A program made the translations under genes and the position numbers. The notes below the pieces were generated by a model. It was not told where the DNA came from and ran no database searches. It was given only the letters and a program-made list of their open reading frames with translations. This document shows, in pieces, positions 8,447 to 17,017 of a stretch of DNA of 64,000 nt. This DNA is from Opitutaceae bacterium (GTDB taxonomy: Bacteria; Verrucomicrobiota; Verrucomicrobiia; Opitutales; Opitutaceae): NCBI GenBank assembly GCA_015075305.1, contig JABTUS010000012.1:1-64000 (forward strand). Direction: 5' to 3'. The first letter of the stretch is position 1. Each line of letters opens with the position of its first letter.

Positions 8447-9233
8447 CCGCCAGGACTTTACCTACGATAGCCAACTCCCCCGAAGCCGCATTAGTAAGGG
8501 GATAAGGAAATGTGTCGTAAGGCACCTTCTCCGATGGATACCTTGGGTTGTCGCACGATATCTCATATTCGTCACTCGATACCATCTGGCGTATCCGACG
8601 TATTAGCCTGCCATGCCGCATCTGCAGCAAATAAACACCGTTGTCTTCCAGGTGCCGCGGAAAGCGCCAAAAAACAATCTCGTCGCCATTGCGGATGTAT
8701 GGCTCCATGTGGTCACTGGAGGCTGTCAGTAAATCGATATCGTCGTAGAGCACCCCGGGGAACTTTTCGCTTAACCAGCTTTTTGTAAAAGCGATCAGCT
8801 TGCGATCCTTTTTGTCGGAATAACAGGCAATCCTTGGTAACAACACCAGTTGGTCCGCTATTTGTAAGCGCTCTGCACGCTCCAGAAGGGTGAGCTTTGA
8901 GGAGGGAGCTCCCTCATTTGCAAGGAGGCTCTCACCTCTGAGCAGATAATCAACGGAGACTCTCAAGAGAATCGCCAGTTCGAGCAATAAAGGCGCATCA
9001 GGCATTCTTTCGCCCTGCAGCCACTTTTGAGCCGCTGAAATGGAAATACGGTTCTTTAGGGCGGAAACCAGCATTGTTGCAGCGCCGTTTGTACTGGCCG
9101 GGTAGCCGCCACCATCCAATGCCTTACGCAGGTTGCTTGCAAACATCTTCCTGACGTTTTCACCCCAAGCCTCATCACTAGCAAGAGGCGCAAAAAGGAG
9201 TGGCCCGGTTTCCGGAAGGGGGGAGATACTCAT
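8427..9233 (-). CDS. CI/SetR-like repressor: HTH plus S24 peptidase-like domain, catalytic pair missing
   Basis: A 268-residue protein. Residues about 25-100 form an XRE-type helix-turn-helix (ISAAQKWLQGERMPDAPLLLELAILLRVSVDYLLRG). The C-terminal half follows the LexA/CI fold: LLTASSDHMEPYIRNGDEIV, then DNGVYLLQMRHGRLIRRI and SCDNPRYPSE. In active S24 proteins the first motif reads GDSMEP and the last has VKR. Here the Ser position is His and the Lys position is Arg, so self-cleavage is unlikely. The gene is divergent from the FlhD/FlhC-like pair, the arrangement expected of a master repressor of transfer, as SetR is in SXT. The 273-base gap to the activator genes should carry its operators. 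Confidence 0.75.
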   Translation of the reverse strand: MSISPLPETGPLLFAPLASDEAWGENVRKMFASNLRKALDGGGYPASTNGAATMLVSALKNRISISAAQKWLQGERMPDAPLLLELAILLRVSVDYLLRGESLLANEGAPSSKLTLLERAERLQIADQLVLLPRIACYSDKKDRKLIAFTKSWLSEKFPGVLYDDIDLLTASSDHMEPYIRNGDEIVFWRFPRHLEDNGVYLLQMRHGRLIRRIRQMVSSDEYEISCDNPRYPSEKVPYDTFPYPLTNAASGELAIVGKVLAVIGVMR

Positions 9234-9551
9234 AAATGAATTTTAATCCATGTATGAGGCAGGAAGAATACTGGAGCAATACACCCAAAATGTATTAACT
9301 AACATGCATTTTAATGCTTTTTCCATTTGGGAAATATAATGATGCCAGCCCGGGCGTCACGGCGGGACAATTTAACACTATGAAATAAATAAGGATAATT
9401 AGAAGTGTGACATATTTCACGAATTAGATAATGCTAAAATAATTAATTATAAAGACCTAAACAATAATAATAATGGACGCAATGTATTGACTCCCGTAAA
9501 GTAAGAATGGAAAATCAACCACCAAAGCGCTTTCTTAAAAGAGGCGGGGAA
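9234..9551. promoter_or_regulatory. Divergent regulatory region between repressor and FlhD/FlhC-like operon
   Basis: About 300 AT-rich bases. An inverted repeat AATACA (9278-9283) and TGTATT (9291-9296), separated by seven bases, is a good candidate repressor operator. The core AATGTATT recurs at 9481-9488 just before a TTGACT that could be a -35 box for the rightward genes. Long A/T tracts lie at 9385-9475. Confidence 0.45.
9278..9296. promoter_or_regulatory. Candidate operator, imperfect palindrome
   Basis: AATACA-N7-TGTATT, the only clear palindrome of operator size between the divergent repressor and activator genes. It is assigned to the repressor by position only. Confidence 0.4.
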
Positions 9552-10019
9552 ATGGATGATCTGGCTCTCATCAATCTAAAGCTCGCGGAATTCGCTGTAG
9601 GGAAGTTCAACCAAGCTCAACGCGACTATCTCACCTATCTTCCGCGGTGTATCGGGAGGCTGCGCATCGATATAAAGATGATGCGCCATCTTCTATCAGA
9701 GGAAGGCGCCAGCGCCCACAACTCGATCGAAATCATTTCGGTCAATAAAAATTACCTTCATTACCTCAGAGTTGTCTCCCTGTTGATCAAAGGGGGGCAA
9801 TTCCACAGGTTGTTGGAAATCAATATTGACTGGGAAATGGCAATTGCTATTTCCAACCTGTCAGGGGCGCAAATCATGCGCCTAGCAACCCTTTACCAAG
9901 GATGTCTGGCTGATATCGATCTCGCGTTCTTCAAAGCCGACTTTGCTGCCTGCATCGCATCCCACCATGCAACGGCAGCAATAACCGGGCAGAGACCTCG
10001 TTATGCGGCCCATCCCTGA
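9552..10019 (+). CDS. FlhD-like transcriptional activator subunit (SetD/AcaD type)
   Basis: A 155-residue protein (170 if the ATG at 9507 is used; the ATG at 9552 has GAGG seven bases upstream). The C-terminal half resembles FlhD: NYLHYLRVVSLLIKGG, then INIDWEMAIAISNLSGAQIMRLA, matching the LSYLLLAQRLI...INEEMATTLAALTLPQMVKLA pattern of E. coli FlhD. The N-terminal 70 residues are an extension not present in FlhD. The FlhC-like gene follows with a 17-base overlap. FlhDC-type heteromers activate transfer genes in SXT (SetCD) and IncC (AcaDC). Here the operon lies directly upstream of the transfer block, divergent from the repressor. Confidence 0.65.
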   Translation: MDDLALINLKLAEFAVGKFNQAQRDYLTYLPRCIGRLRIDIKMMRHLLSEEGASAHNSIEIISVNKNYLHYLRVVSLLIKGGQFHRLLEINIDWEMAIAISNLSGAQIMRLATLYQGCLADIDLAFFKADFAACIASHHATAAITGQRPRYAAHP

Positions 10020-10641
10020 ACAACTACCTGGCAACGATCCAACCTGGCGGGCCGACCTGCTCGTTCTTGCCAGGGGGCTAATCGTTTACGGCGCCAAGCC
10101 CAAAATCGTGCGTCGCTACACTGGCGTTACAAAGAAAGACACGCGCGATCTATATCTCTTGCTGCATGGCACGCCGGCCAGTTGCGGGCCAGCAACGCAA
10201 GGCAAGGCAACATTCTTCACGACGGCACGGAATGGATCCCATGGTTCCGCGACAAGCTGGAACATACAAGGCAGCATTTTTTTGCGCTGCTATCTCGATA
10301 TCGCCAAACTTTCCAGCCAACCCATGAATAAGGGGTGGCTGCTGCTGCAAGCCTTCGAAGAATATAAACGCCAAACAGAAAAACTTGCCCAAAGCGCTAA
10401 CATTAAGCGATTGGACATCAATCAGGCTTTCGCTTTACTGGTGCTGGCAGGCGGTACGTCAGTCGCTGAGTATGCGGACATTGGGCTCATCCACTGCAAA
10501 CATTGCGACCGTGAGTACCTGGTGAACAAGACGCGAGAACTAGCCACCCAACCATGTCCATTTGAGACAATGCAGAAGACCTATAAGCGGCGCCTTGAGA
10601 CCTGTATTAGCAACTACCAAAACAGGACAGTAGCCGCATAA
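10003..10641 (+). CDS. FlhC-like transcriptional activator subunit (SetC/AcaC type)
   Basis: A 212-residue protein with the FlhC pattern: LVLARGLIVYGAKPKIVRRYTGVTKKDTRDLYLLLHGTP near residues 20-60, a helical middle, and a C-terminal metal site with CKHC (near residue 165) and a further Cys near 185. E. coli FlhC has four Cys; the fourth is not obvious here. The gene overlaps the FlhD-like gene, so the two are translated together. It probably forms the DNA-binding complex that switches on the transfer and pilus operons. The low-confidence part is the identity of its target promoters. Confidence 0.7.
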   Translation: MRPIPEQLPGNDPTWRADLLVLARGLIVYGAKPKIVRRYTGVTKKDTRDLYLLLHGTPASCGPATQGKATFFTTARNGSHGSATSWNIQGSIFLRCYLDIAKLSSQPMNKGWLLLQAFEEYKRQTEKLAQSANIKRLDINQAFALLVLAGGTSVAEYADIGLIHCKHCDREYLVNKTRELATQPCPFETMQKTYKRRLETCISNYQNRTVAA

Positions 10642-10763
10642 ACATCAGACCTTTCAATTCGCAAGTACAAGCGCCAAGGCTTGACCTAAACCCCACCATC
10701 CCCCCCTGCCGCATGCCCTATTAGCCGTATTTTCCATCAACAGCAGAGGCGATAATTTGCCGC

Positions 10764-12524
10764 ATGCTGAGCATTTTATGGAAGATCCTTGGGTGGAAGC
10801 CCGATAACAACGGGCTTTCGCGATCCATAACTCCTCCCGCAGGCCCGCAGATTCCACCAGTGGGGGGGGATCCACTGGAAGATGTCCCAAGATACCCCCC
10901 CTTCGATTCAGGAATTCCACTCAAACCAATCGAGCAGATACTGCAATCGCAAAAGGAGTTGATCGAGCGAATTTACCGGGCAAGCGGCCTATCAAAAGGA
11001 GAGTACGAGCGGTTGGTACTTCCGGTAATCGAGAATTTGGCCTCGTGCATTCACCTACTGCCTGCCACTGCAATTGAGAACCATAAACTGGCAGGAGGGC
11101 TCTTTCGGTTTTCGCTGGAAATCGGGCTCAATGCCATTCAGGGGGCTAATGCATCCGTTTTTCCAATCGGCGGCGGGATAGAACGACGACATTTCACCCA
11201 ACCAAGGTGGGCGCTAGCGACGTTGCACGCAGGGCTGTGTAGTCAAATCTACAGGCCGCTGTGCTCGATGACCGTGCTTGCTCAGGACGGCCGCCAATGG
11301 CAACCCTTTCTAAGCCCGCTCTATTCGTGGGGGAAAGCGGAACGCCTCGAACGATATTTCATTCGCTGGCACGAGGAATCGTCCGTCTTTAGTACACAGG
11401 GCGCAGCTGCGTTTTTGGCCAGCAGGGTTATCCCCCACGAAATCATGCAGTATTTAGCGCAAGACAATAGCGATATCGTGCCTGCCATGACAGCGGCTAT
11501 CTCTGGTTCTGACACATTCGGTGCCGGCAACCCGATAGTTAGAATCATCGCACCATTGATAACGCGCGTAATCGAGGAGGATCTGAGGTCTTCATCAATG
11601 AATTACGGGCACCAGAAGCTCGGCCTCCATCTTGAGCCGCACTTGATAGATGCAATGCGCCGCCTGGCGCAATCATCATGGGCTATAAACCGCGCTGAAA
11701 GCGTTGTGCTCATCGGGGCGGAAGGAGTATTTCTTGATTGGAGCCGCGCCGCAGAAGACATTACGGAGTTGATGCGGAAGGATCATTTCGCGGGCGTTCC
11801 GCGCCATCCGGACACGCTTGCAGAGCTATTGTGCAGCGCAGGAGTTTTTATACTCAATAAAGGCCAACCATTCTGGGAAGTTGTTCGTCCTGATGCCATG
11901 CAGCCCTGTGATACAGCAGTCAAGCTGGCACACCCTGCAATAATTCTCAAGCGCGATACACGGTTGGACGAATATTTGGGGGTTCGACTACTACTGGCAC
12001 AACCCGAAGAAGAGATAGGGGAGAGCGCTCAAGAAGAGACGGCGCCCAAGCCTGGGAAAAGAAAAAAGAACAAAACAGGGCAGGCGGAAGTGCAACAAGA
12101 GGAAGATCCGCGTCAAGTCAGATTGTTCGACCCATCCGAGCCTGCGCAAGCACAGGAAAAAGAAGGCAAGGAGACAGCTGCAGCAGGCAAGCCACCACAA
12201 TCGGCAGGCGAACGACTTCTCGCGGCCATTAAGCCTGAGCATGCCGCGATGATCAGAGTCATCCTGGTTAAAACAAAGGAAGGTGGCCTTACCGGCCACG
12301 TTGCCGCAATTCCTAACGGGCTGGGCATTTCTCTGGAGGAACTCTCATCGCATGGCGTGCATGTGCCGTCGTTTATAGAAGATCTAAGTAATCATAAGTG
12401 GTTATGGCAGGACGCAACGAAGCCGCTACGCAACATGCATGCGGTAGAGCATGACGGAGGCCGCGATCAAATGGTAATTCTGCGCCGCGACATAGCAACC
12501 GCGCTTGGCTTCAAGGTAGCTTGA
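10764..12524 (+). CDS. traI: MobH/TraI_2-type relaxase-like protein, HD residues not conserved
   Basis: A 586-residue protein. Residues about 70-330 follow the TraI_2 domain of MobH relaxases (SXT, R27): LPATAIENHKLAGGLFRFSLEIG, W.LA.LHAGL, QWQPFLSPLYSWG, YFIRWHEE, and an internal helical stretch. Residues 430-490 are a charged low-complexity linker, and the last 100 residues form a separate small domain. In typical MobH proteins the first motif has three His and GGLL-x-H, and an HD follows in AALLHDIGK; here most of those His and the HD (SQ in its place) are missing. Its position just upstream of traD matches the SXT order traI-traD. It may be a degenerate or non-catalytic relaxase. Confidence 0.65.
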   Translation: MLSILWKILGWKPDNNGLSRSITPPAGPQIPPVGGDPLEDVPRYPPFDSGIPLKPIEQILQSQKELIERIYRASGLSKGEYERLVLPVIENLASCIHLLPATAIENHKLAGGLFRFSLEIGLNAIQGANASVFPIGGGIERRHFTQPRWALATLHAGLCSQIYRPLCSMTVLAQDGRQWQPFLSPLYSWGKAERLERYFIRWHEESSVFSTQGAAAFLASRVIPHEIMQYLAQDNSDIVPAMTAAISGSDTFGAGNPIVRIIAPLITRVIEEDLRSSSMNYGHQKLGLHLEPHLIDAMRRLAQSSWAINRAESVVLIGAEGVFLDWSRAAEDITELMRKDHFAGVPRHPDTLAELLCSAGVFILNKGQPFWEVVRPDAMQPCDTAVKLAHPAIILKRDTRLDEYLGVRLLLAQPEEEIGESAQEETAPKPGKRKKNKTGQAEVQQEEDPRQVRLFDPSEPAQAQEKEGKETAAAGKPPQSAGERLLAAIKPEHAAMIRVILVKTKEGGLTGHVAAIPNGLGISLEELSSHGVHVPSFIEDLSNHKWLWQDATKPLRNMHAVEHDGGRDQMVILRRDIATALGFKVA

Positions 12525-13009
12525 TGCGCAAACAGGAGGCCGCCAAGATACTGTCGCGCATGCTTCGATTTTGCCGGCTAACAGGGGAGGCGGGGCATAT
12601 CTGGGAGGACTGCCCGGCGCTTCAAAGCGTGGCATTGAAGCTGTGTTGGTATCTATCCCCGTATATTGAGTGCGGCGGGGCAAACCTGCTGGCTAGCACT
12701 CTTACCAAAGCAATCTTGGATTATCAGGCAGCGCCGGCAGAATCCAGGGCACGCGCCTTCCTTCAAGCGGTACAGGGCGGAGCGATTGCGCTGTGCGCGG
12801 TCAGGGTGTCCGCCAAGGACGATGAAGAGAGCTGGCAGATTTGGGAATGCGAGGAGCCGCTCATGGACTGGATGGAGATGATCGGTGTCAGCGCGATCCA
12901 GGTGGTCTTTCGCGAGGAGCCGATCGACGCGGGCCCTGTGATAGTACGCATGATGGGGCATGTGTGTTCTGTACGCGATTTGCGGGTGGCCGGGATGGTC
13001 ATCAAATAA
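12524..13009 (+). CDS. Hypothetical protein between traI and traD
   Basis: A 161-residue soluble protein starting at ATG 12524, which overlaps the last base of the traI stop (translational coupling). It has scattered Cys (WEDCPAL, LKLCWYLSPYIECGG) and no signal peptide or membrane segment. No family recognised. Small unnamed genes in this position between relaxase and coupling protein genes occur in SXT-like systems, so a role in DNA processing is possible but only inferred from place. Confidence 0.6.
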   Translation: MRKQEAAKILSRMLRFCRLTGEAGHIWEDCPALQSVALKLCWYLSPYIECGGANLLASTLTKAILDYQAAPAESRARAFLQAVQGGAIALCAVRVSAKDDEESWQIWECEEPLMDWMEMIGVSAIQVVFREEPIDAGPVIVRMMGHVCSVRDLRVAGMVIK

Positions 13010-13030
13010 ACACGGACTGAGGCGCACGGC

Positions 13031-14944
13031 ATGTTACGCAAATACGAAATGGTATGGCGGCGCAACTACGAAGCCTATGCGGTTGCAGCATGGGTGGTTG
13101 CCATTGCATTGATGACGCTCATCTGGGTAACCCTGGCGCTGCCTACGTCGGCATATATGACGCTTAGCGCCATGGCTAGCGCCTTTCTGGTTATGAATCT
13201 GGCGCGCGCCTGGCGGCTCTGGGGGATTACCAGCAATCTAAGCGGCAAAGGCATCAGTTTTCTGACGGACAAGGAACTGCTGGGTAAGTTAAAGCGGGGG
13301 AAGGGGGCGGTTTGGGTTGGCCGCGGATTTGACTGGCAAGCAGTTCATTCTCAAAGGCTCTACGAACTGAAACGCGCGAATCCGGAAGTCATGTATCCGC
13401 CAGCCATTTACATGTGGGCAAAGCAATTGCTGACAGGTGAGCAAGTGGCGGCATTGTCGCAGGATTATGTCGGCGCGCCATGGATACACGGCGTCGAGCC
13501 CGATGAGCGCGATATGTATGTGCCGCTGCAAAACTTCGTCGGCAATACCCTGATCCTTGGGACCACGCGATGCGGCAAGACCAGGATGATCGAAATAATT
13601 GTCGAGCAAGCCATCATGATGGGGCACACGGTCATCATGCTGGATCCAAAGGGAGACCAGGCGCTTGAAGCATCGATCAAGGCCGCGTGCAAGGCGGCCG
13701 GGCGCGAGAACGATTTTATGCGGATTCATCTGGCCTTCCCGCGCTCGAGTATTCGCATCGATCTTCTAAAGAACTACACCAACCCGTCCGACCTGGCTTC
13801 ACGCATATCGTCGCTCATGCCGGGAGGAGACAAGAGCTCGTCATTCCGGGATTTCGCTTGGGGGGTGCTCAACGCAATCATTCTTGGCATGCTCTACGTC
13901 GGGGAGAAACCAACGCTGGTACGCATCCGTGGTTATGTCGAGAACGGTATTGTTGGGCTACTGCTGCGCAGCCTGCTTATATTCATGGACTCCAACCTGG
14001 CCAGTGGATGGGAGGAGGACGTTCTGCGTTACGCCAAAACGCTCAAACAGCCGCGCGGCAGGCAAGGGGAGGAATCGGAAGTCAATGTTCGCGCGTCCGT
14101 AGGACTGTTGGTCGCATATTATTCAGAGGTGCTGCGCCAGCGCGGTCATCGCCAAGAGTGCATCGAGGCGCTGAGCACAATCTATCATCACGATAGCGCG
14201 CACTACGGAAAAATGATCGCCAACCTCCTGCCAATCCTTGCCATGCTGACAACTGGGGAATTGGGGCCGCTGCTATCCCCAGACGCGGGAGACATTACGG
14301 ACTCTCGCACCATTACCGACAATCAATCACTTATCCGGTCTAAGGCGGTCCTGTACTTCGGCCTCGATTCACTTGCGAACCAGGCAATTTCTTCGGCGGT
14401 CGGGTCGATGTATCTGTCCGACATGACATCGGTGGCTGCGGCAATCTACAACTACGAGCCAGACAGGGGAGAAAGAGAAAAAATATTCCTTGTCGTCGAT
14501 GAATCGAGCGAAGTAGTCAACGATCCTTACATAACGATGTTAAACAAAAGCGCGGGTGCCGGAGTAGTGAATATCGCGGCAGCACAGACGGTTCCGGATT
14601 TCGCTTCAAGATTCGAGTCGATGGATAAGGCCCGCCAGATGCTCGGTAACTTCAACAACATGGTAGCCATGCGGCTCAAGGATAAAGTCACCCAGGAATA
14701 TGCCGTGGAGACTTTCGGCGAAACGATAATTCAATCCAAGCAGCGTACACACACAAGTTCAACAGGAACGAAGACAAATATTACGCATTTCACGGGGAGC
14801 ATCCAGGAAAAGGTAAACGAGAAGCTCGAGGCAGTTATTCCGCCGGACACGTTCGGTAAGATGCCGAACTGGCAGTACGTGGGATCGTTTAGCGGCGGGC
14901 GCATCATCAAAGGACGGCTGCCCATTATCAAGCACGCCGCCTGA
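13031..14944 (+). CDS. traD: Type IV coupling protein TraD
   Basis: A 637-residue VirD4/TraD-family ATPase that links the relaxosome to the mating channel. Two membrane segments occupy residues about 18-60. Walker A is GTTRCGKTR near residue 178, followed by VIMLDPKGD, the typical coupling-protein block after it. Walker B is IFLVVDESSEVV near 486, and AAAQTVPDF further on is the sensor-like segment. Length and order agree with SXT/IncC TraD. It starts 21 bases after the preceding gene and is followed 11 bases later by the DUF4400 gene. Confidence 0.9.
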   Translation: MLRKYEMVWRRNYEAYAVAAWVVAIALMTLIWVTLALPTSAYMTLSAMASAFLVMNLARAWRLWGITSNLSGKGISFLTDKELLGKLKRGKGAVWVGRGFDWQAVHSQRLYELKRANPEVMYPPAIYMWAKQLLTGEQVAALSQDYVGAPWIHGVEPDERDMYVPLQNFVGNTLILGTTRCGKTRMIEIIVEQAIMMGHTVIMLDPKGDQALEASIKAACKAAGRENDFMRIHLAFPRSSIRIDLLKNYTNPSDLASRISSLMPGGDKSSSFRDFAWGVLNAIILGMLYVGEKPTLVRIRGYVENGIVGLLLRSLLIFMDSNLASGWEEDVLRYAKTLKQPRGRQGEESEVNVRASVGLLVAYYSEVLRQRGHRQECIEALSTIYHHDSAHYGKMIANLLPILAMLTTGELGPLLSPDAGDITDSRTITDNQSLIRSKAVLYFGLDSLANQAISSAVGSMYLSDMTSVAAAIYNYEPDRGEREKIFLVVDESSEVVNDPYITMLNKSAGAGVVNIAAAQTVPDFASRFESMDKARQMLGNFNNMVAMRLKDKVTQEYAVETFGETIIQSKQRTHTSSTGTKTNITHFTGSIQEKVNEKLEAVIPPDTFGKMPNWQYVGSFSGGRIIKGRLPIIKHAA

Positions 14945-14955
14945 CTGTACACACC

Positions 14956-15591
14956 ATGAGCTTAGTTACCCATACTGTTGCAGGCATCCTATTCGCATTG
15001 GCGGTACTGCTGCTCAGCCCGATCATAGCTTCTGGCGAAAGTTATCGGCAGGCACTAAATAGCGAGATCGAGGAATCTGTGCGCCTTATGGGGTATGAGC
15101 ACAGTCGTAATGCGGTCGATGATCTGAAAAAGCGCTACGAATTGATTGCCCGCATAACGCATCTTGAGCGTGTGGTTGATGCGATAGATAAGGGGATATC
15201 AAAACTGCCGCACCGCAACGGCAAGCTCCTTGGGGTGTTCGAACTGCAGGAAGGCGCATTTGCTAGAGCCACCGGCGGGCCGGTTTATTCCGTTTACATG
15301 ATGTGCTGGCGCCTTGGTAACTATCTACTATGGGGCGGTTATGTTTTACCACTATTACTTGCGCTTGCGTTCGATGGACTAATGAAACGCAAAATACTGG
15401 CGCTCAATGAGCATTACTGGAGCCCCAGCCATTACAACATTGTTTGGCACATCATCATCACCGTACTCACTTTGGCAATAGCCTCTGTCGGAGTCGCTGT
15501 AGCCCTGCCGTCGGCTACATACCCAGCTTTGCTGGTCGGCGTAGGACTGCTGCTGCGCTCACTTATAACGCACCTACAGGTGTCCGCTTGA
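14956..15591 (+). CDS. DUF4400 membrane protein
   Basis: A 211-residue protein with an N-terminal hydrophobic segment and three more in the C-terminal half (GGYVLPLLLALAF; IVWHIIITVLTLAIASVGVAVAL; and one after it). This is the DUF4400 family, typically encoded directly after traD in SXT-like and other integrative elements. It may assist the coupling protein at the inner membrane; the function is not known. It ends the first transcription segment: a gap with a GTTTTTCC box follows. Confidence 0.7.
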   Translation: MSLVTHTVAGILFALAVLLLSPIIASGESYRQALNSEIEESVRLMGYEHSRNAVDDLKKRYELIARITHLERVVDAIDKGISKLPHRNGKLLGVFELQEGAFARATGGPVYSVYMMCWRLGNYLLWGGYVLPLLLALAFDGLMKRKILALNEHYWSPSHYNIVWHIIITVLTLAIASVGVAVALPSATYPALLVGVGLLLRSLITHLQVSA

Positions 15592-15610
15592 AAACAGCCC
15601 AATCTAGTGC

Positions 15611-15625
15611 GTTTTTCCGCGGGGG
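15611..15625 (+). promoter_or_regulatory. GTTTTTCC box upstream of the dsbC-traW-traU operon
   Basis: GTTTTTCCGCGGGGG lies 55 bases before the dsbC start. The same core is found before pilL, before the gene at 33663 and before traE. Candidate activator-binding site. Confidence 0.45.
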
Positions 15626-15680
15626 TTCTGCTGCACGAGGGGGGTATCGTAGATCCCTGCTAATTTAGAGGGGGACCGTC

Positions 15681-16406
15681 TTGCGCGTTCTGTTTTTTCT
15701 TACTTCCGTAATATGGGTATCCATCGCCTATGCCGGCGAGACGGAATCCGTAATAAAAAAACTCAAGGCCCTCTATCCAGCCACGCAGTTCGATCACGTC
15801 AAAGAAACACCGATCGCCGGCATGTTCGAGGTCAAGATGGGGGAGAACATCGCTTACGTTACCAGGAATGGTAGATATTTTTTCATTGGGGCGCTCTACG
15901 ATATGCAGGACCAGGTCGATTTAACCGCGCAGGCTGTCAGCGGAAGACAAGCCTCGGCCCAGACGGCGGCGCGGACAACCGGTAAGCGCAACTCGGATAT
16001 CGCTTCATTACCAGTGGATAAGGATGCAATCGTTCGTGTGCAAGGCACAGGCGCGCGCACAATCGTGCTGTTCTCCGATACGGAATGCCCGTATTGCAGA
16101 CAACTCGAGCGAACCCTGGCATCTATTCAGAATGTCACGATACACACGTTTCCGGTGGCGATGTTCGGGCCGCCTGAAAACGGCGTGAGCATCTGGTGTT
16201 CGGCGGACAGGGCAAAGGCATGGAACGCGCTTATGCTCGACGGCGAGGCGCCGAGAAAAAACGCATGCCCCAATCCGCTGCAAAGGAATACCCGGCTTGC
16301 CGGCTCTCTGGGCGTCAGGGGCACGCCGGTCATGTTCAATTCAAACGGGGAAATGCTGGCCGGAGCCCAGACGAAAGAGACTATAGAGGCATGGCTCGAC
16401 TTCTGA
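15681..16406 (+). CDS. dsbC: DsbC-like disulfide isomerase of the transfer system
   Basis: A 241-residue periplasmic thioredoxin-fold protein. It has a signal peptide (to SIAYAG), a DsbC N-terminal dimerisation part (residues 20-70), and after a linker the active-site block VLFSDTECPYCRQLE (CPYC near residue 137) with the cis-Pro loop RGTPVMF near 215. TTG at 15681 is the start, with GAGGGGG 9 bases upstream. DsbC helps fold Cys-rich transfer proteins such as TraU and TraN. It overlaps traW by 16 bases. Confidence 0.85.
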   Translation: MRVLFFLTSVIWVSIAYAGETESVIKKLKALYPATQFDHVKETPIAGMFEVKMGENIAYVTRNGRYFFIGALYDMQDQVDLTAQAVSGRQASAQTAARTTGKRNSDIASLPVDKDAIVRVQGTGARTIVLFSDTECPYCRQLERTLASIQNVTIHTFPVAMFGPPENGVSIWCSADRAKAWNALMLDGEAPRKNACPNPLQRNTRLAGSLGVRGTPVMFNSNGEMLAGAQTKETIEAWLDF

Positions 16407-17017
16407 TTCTTCTGTCTGTTGCGCTGACAATGCCTGCGGCTGCTCAGAATCTCGGAGCGCATGGGCAGACATACCCCGTGCAAGAACCCGACATGATCGA
16501 GATGATCGAGCGCAAGGCAAAAGCGTTCGTTGATAGCGGGCGCTATGAAAAATGGAAAAACGAGTCGATAGAGCGGGCAGGGGGCACATTTCTTTCGCCG
16601 CCTGCATCCATCGTTACGAAGGCAACGACTCGGCGGGATCGCTCATTCGACCCGACTTACGTCGTGCCCGAGGACATCACGGGCGCAACCGGACAAGTGC
16701 TTGTTGGCGCGGGGACACGATTCAATCCGCTCGATTACCAGCCACCCATCCAGCCGCTTCTATTTTTCGATTCGCGTGACCCCGCGCAAGTTGCATGGGC
16801 GGAGCGCATCATCGAGGCAGAAGGCGGCAAAGCGGTTCTTACTGCCGGAGAATGGACGGAGTTGAGTCGTCGCTGGGGGAAGCGTGTGTTCTTCGATATG
16901 GGGGGGTGGATCACGCGGCGCTTTGGCATCGAAGCCGTGCCTGCTGTCATTCGGCAAACCGGCCGCCTTCTGACAATCACCGAAGAACCGCCGTTGGCAG
17001 AAGGAGGGCAGCAATGA
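16391..17017 (+). CDS. traW: TraW, F-type pilus assembly protein
   Basis: A 208-residue exported protein (signal peptide LLILLSVALTMPAAAQ) close to the length of F TraW (about 210). The central PLLFFDSRDPAQVAWAERI and the C-terminal RFGIEAVPAVIRQTG are typical of the TraW family, which is needed for F-pilus assembly with TraU and TrbC. The start at 16391 lies inside the end of dsbC, and the stop overlaps the traU start (ATGA), indicating coupled translation. Confidence 0.85.
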   Translation: MARLLILLSVALTMPAAAQNLGAHGQTYPVQEPDMIEMIERKAKAFVDSGRYEKWKNESIERAGGTFLSPPASIVTKATTRRDRSFDPTYVVPEDITGATGQVLVGAGTRFNPLDYQPPIQPLLFFDSRDPAQVAWAERIIEAEGGKAVLTAGEWTELSRRWGKRVFFDMGGWITRRFGIEAVPAVIRQTGRLLTITEEPPLAEGGQQ

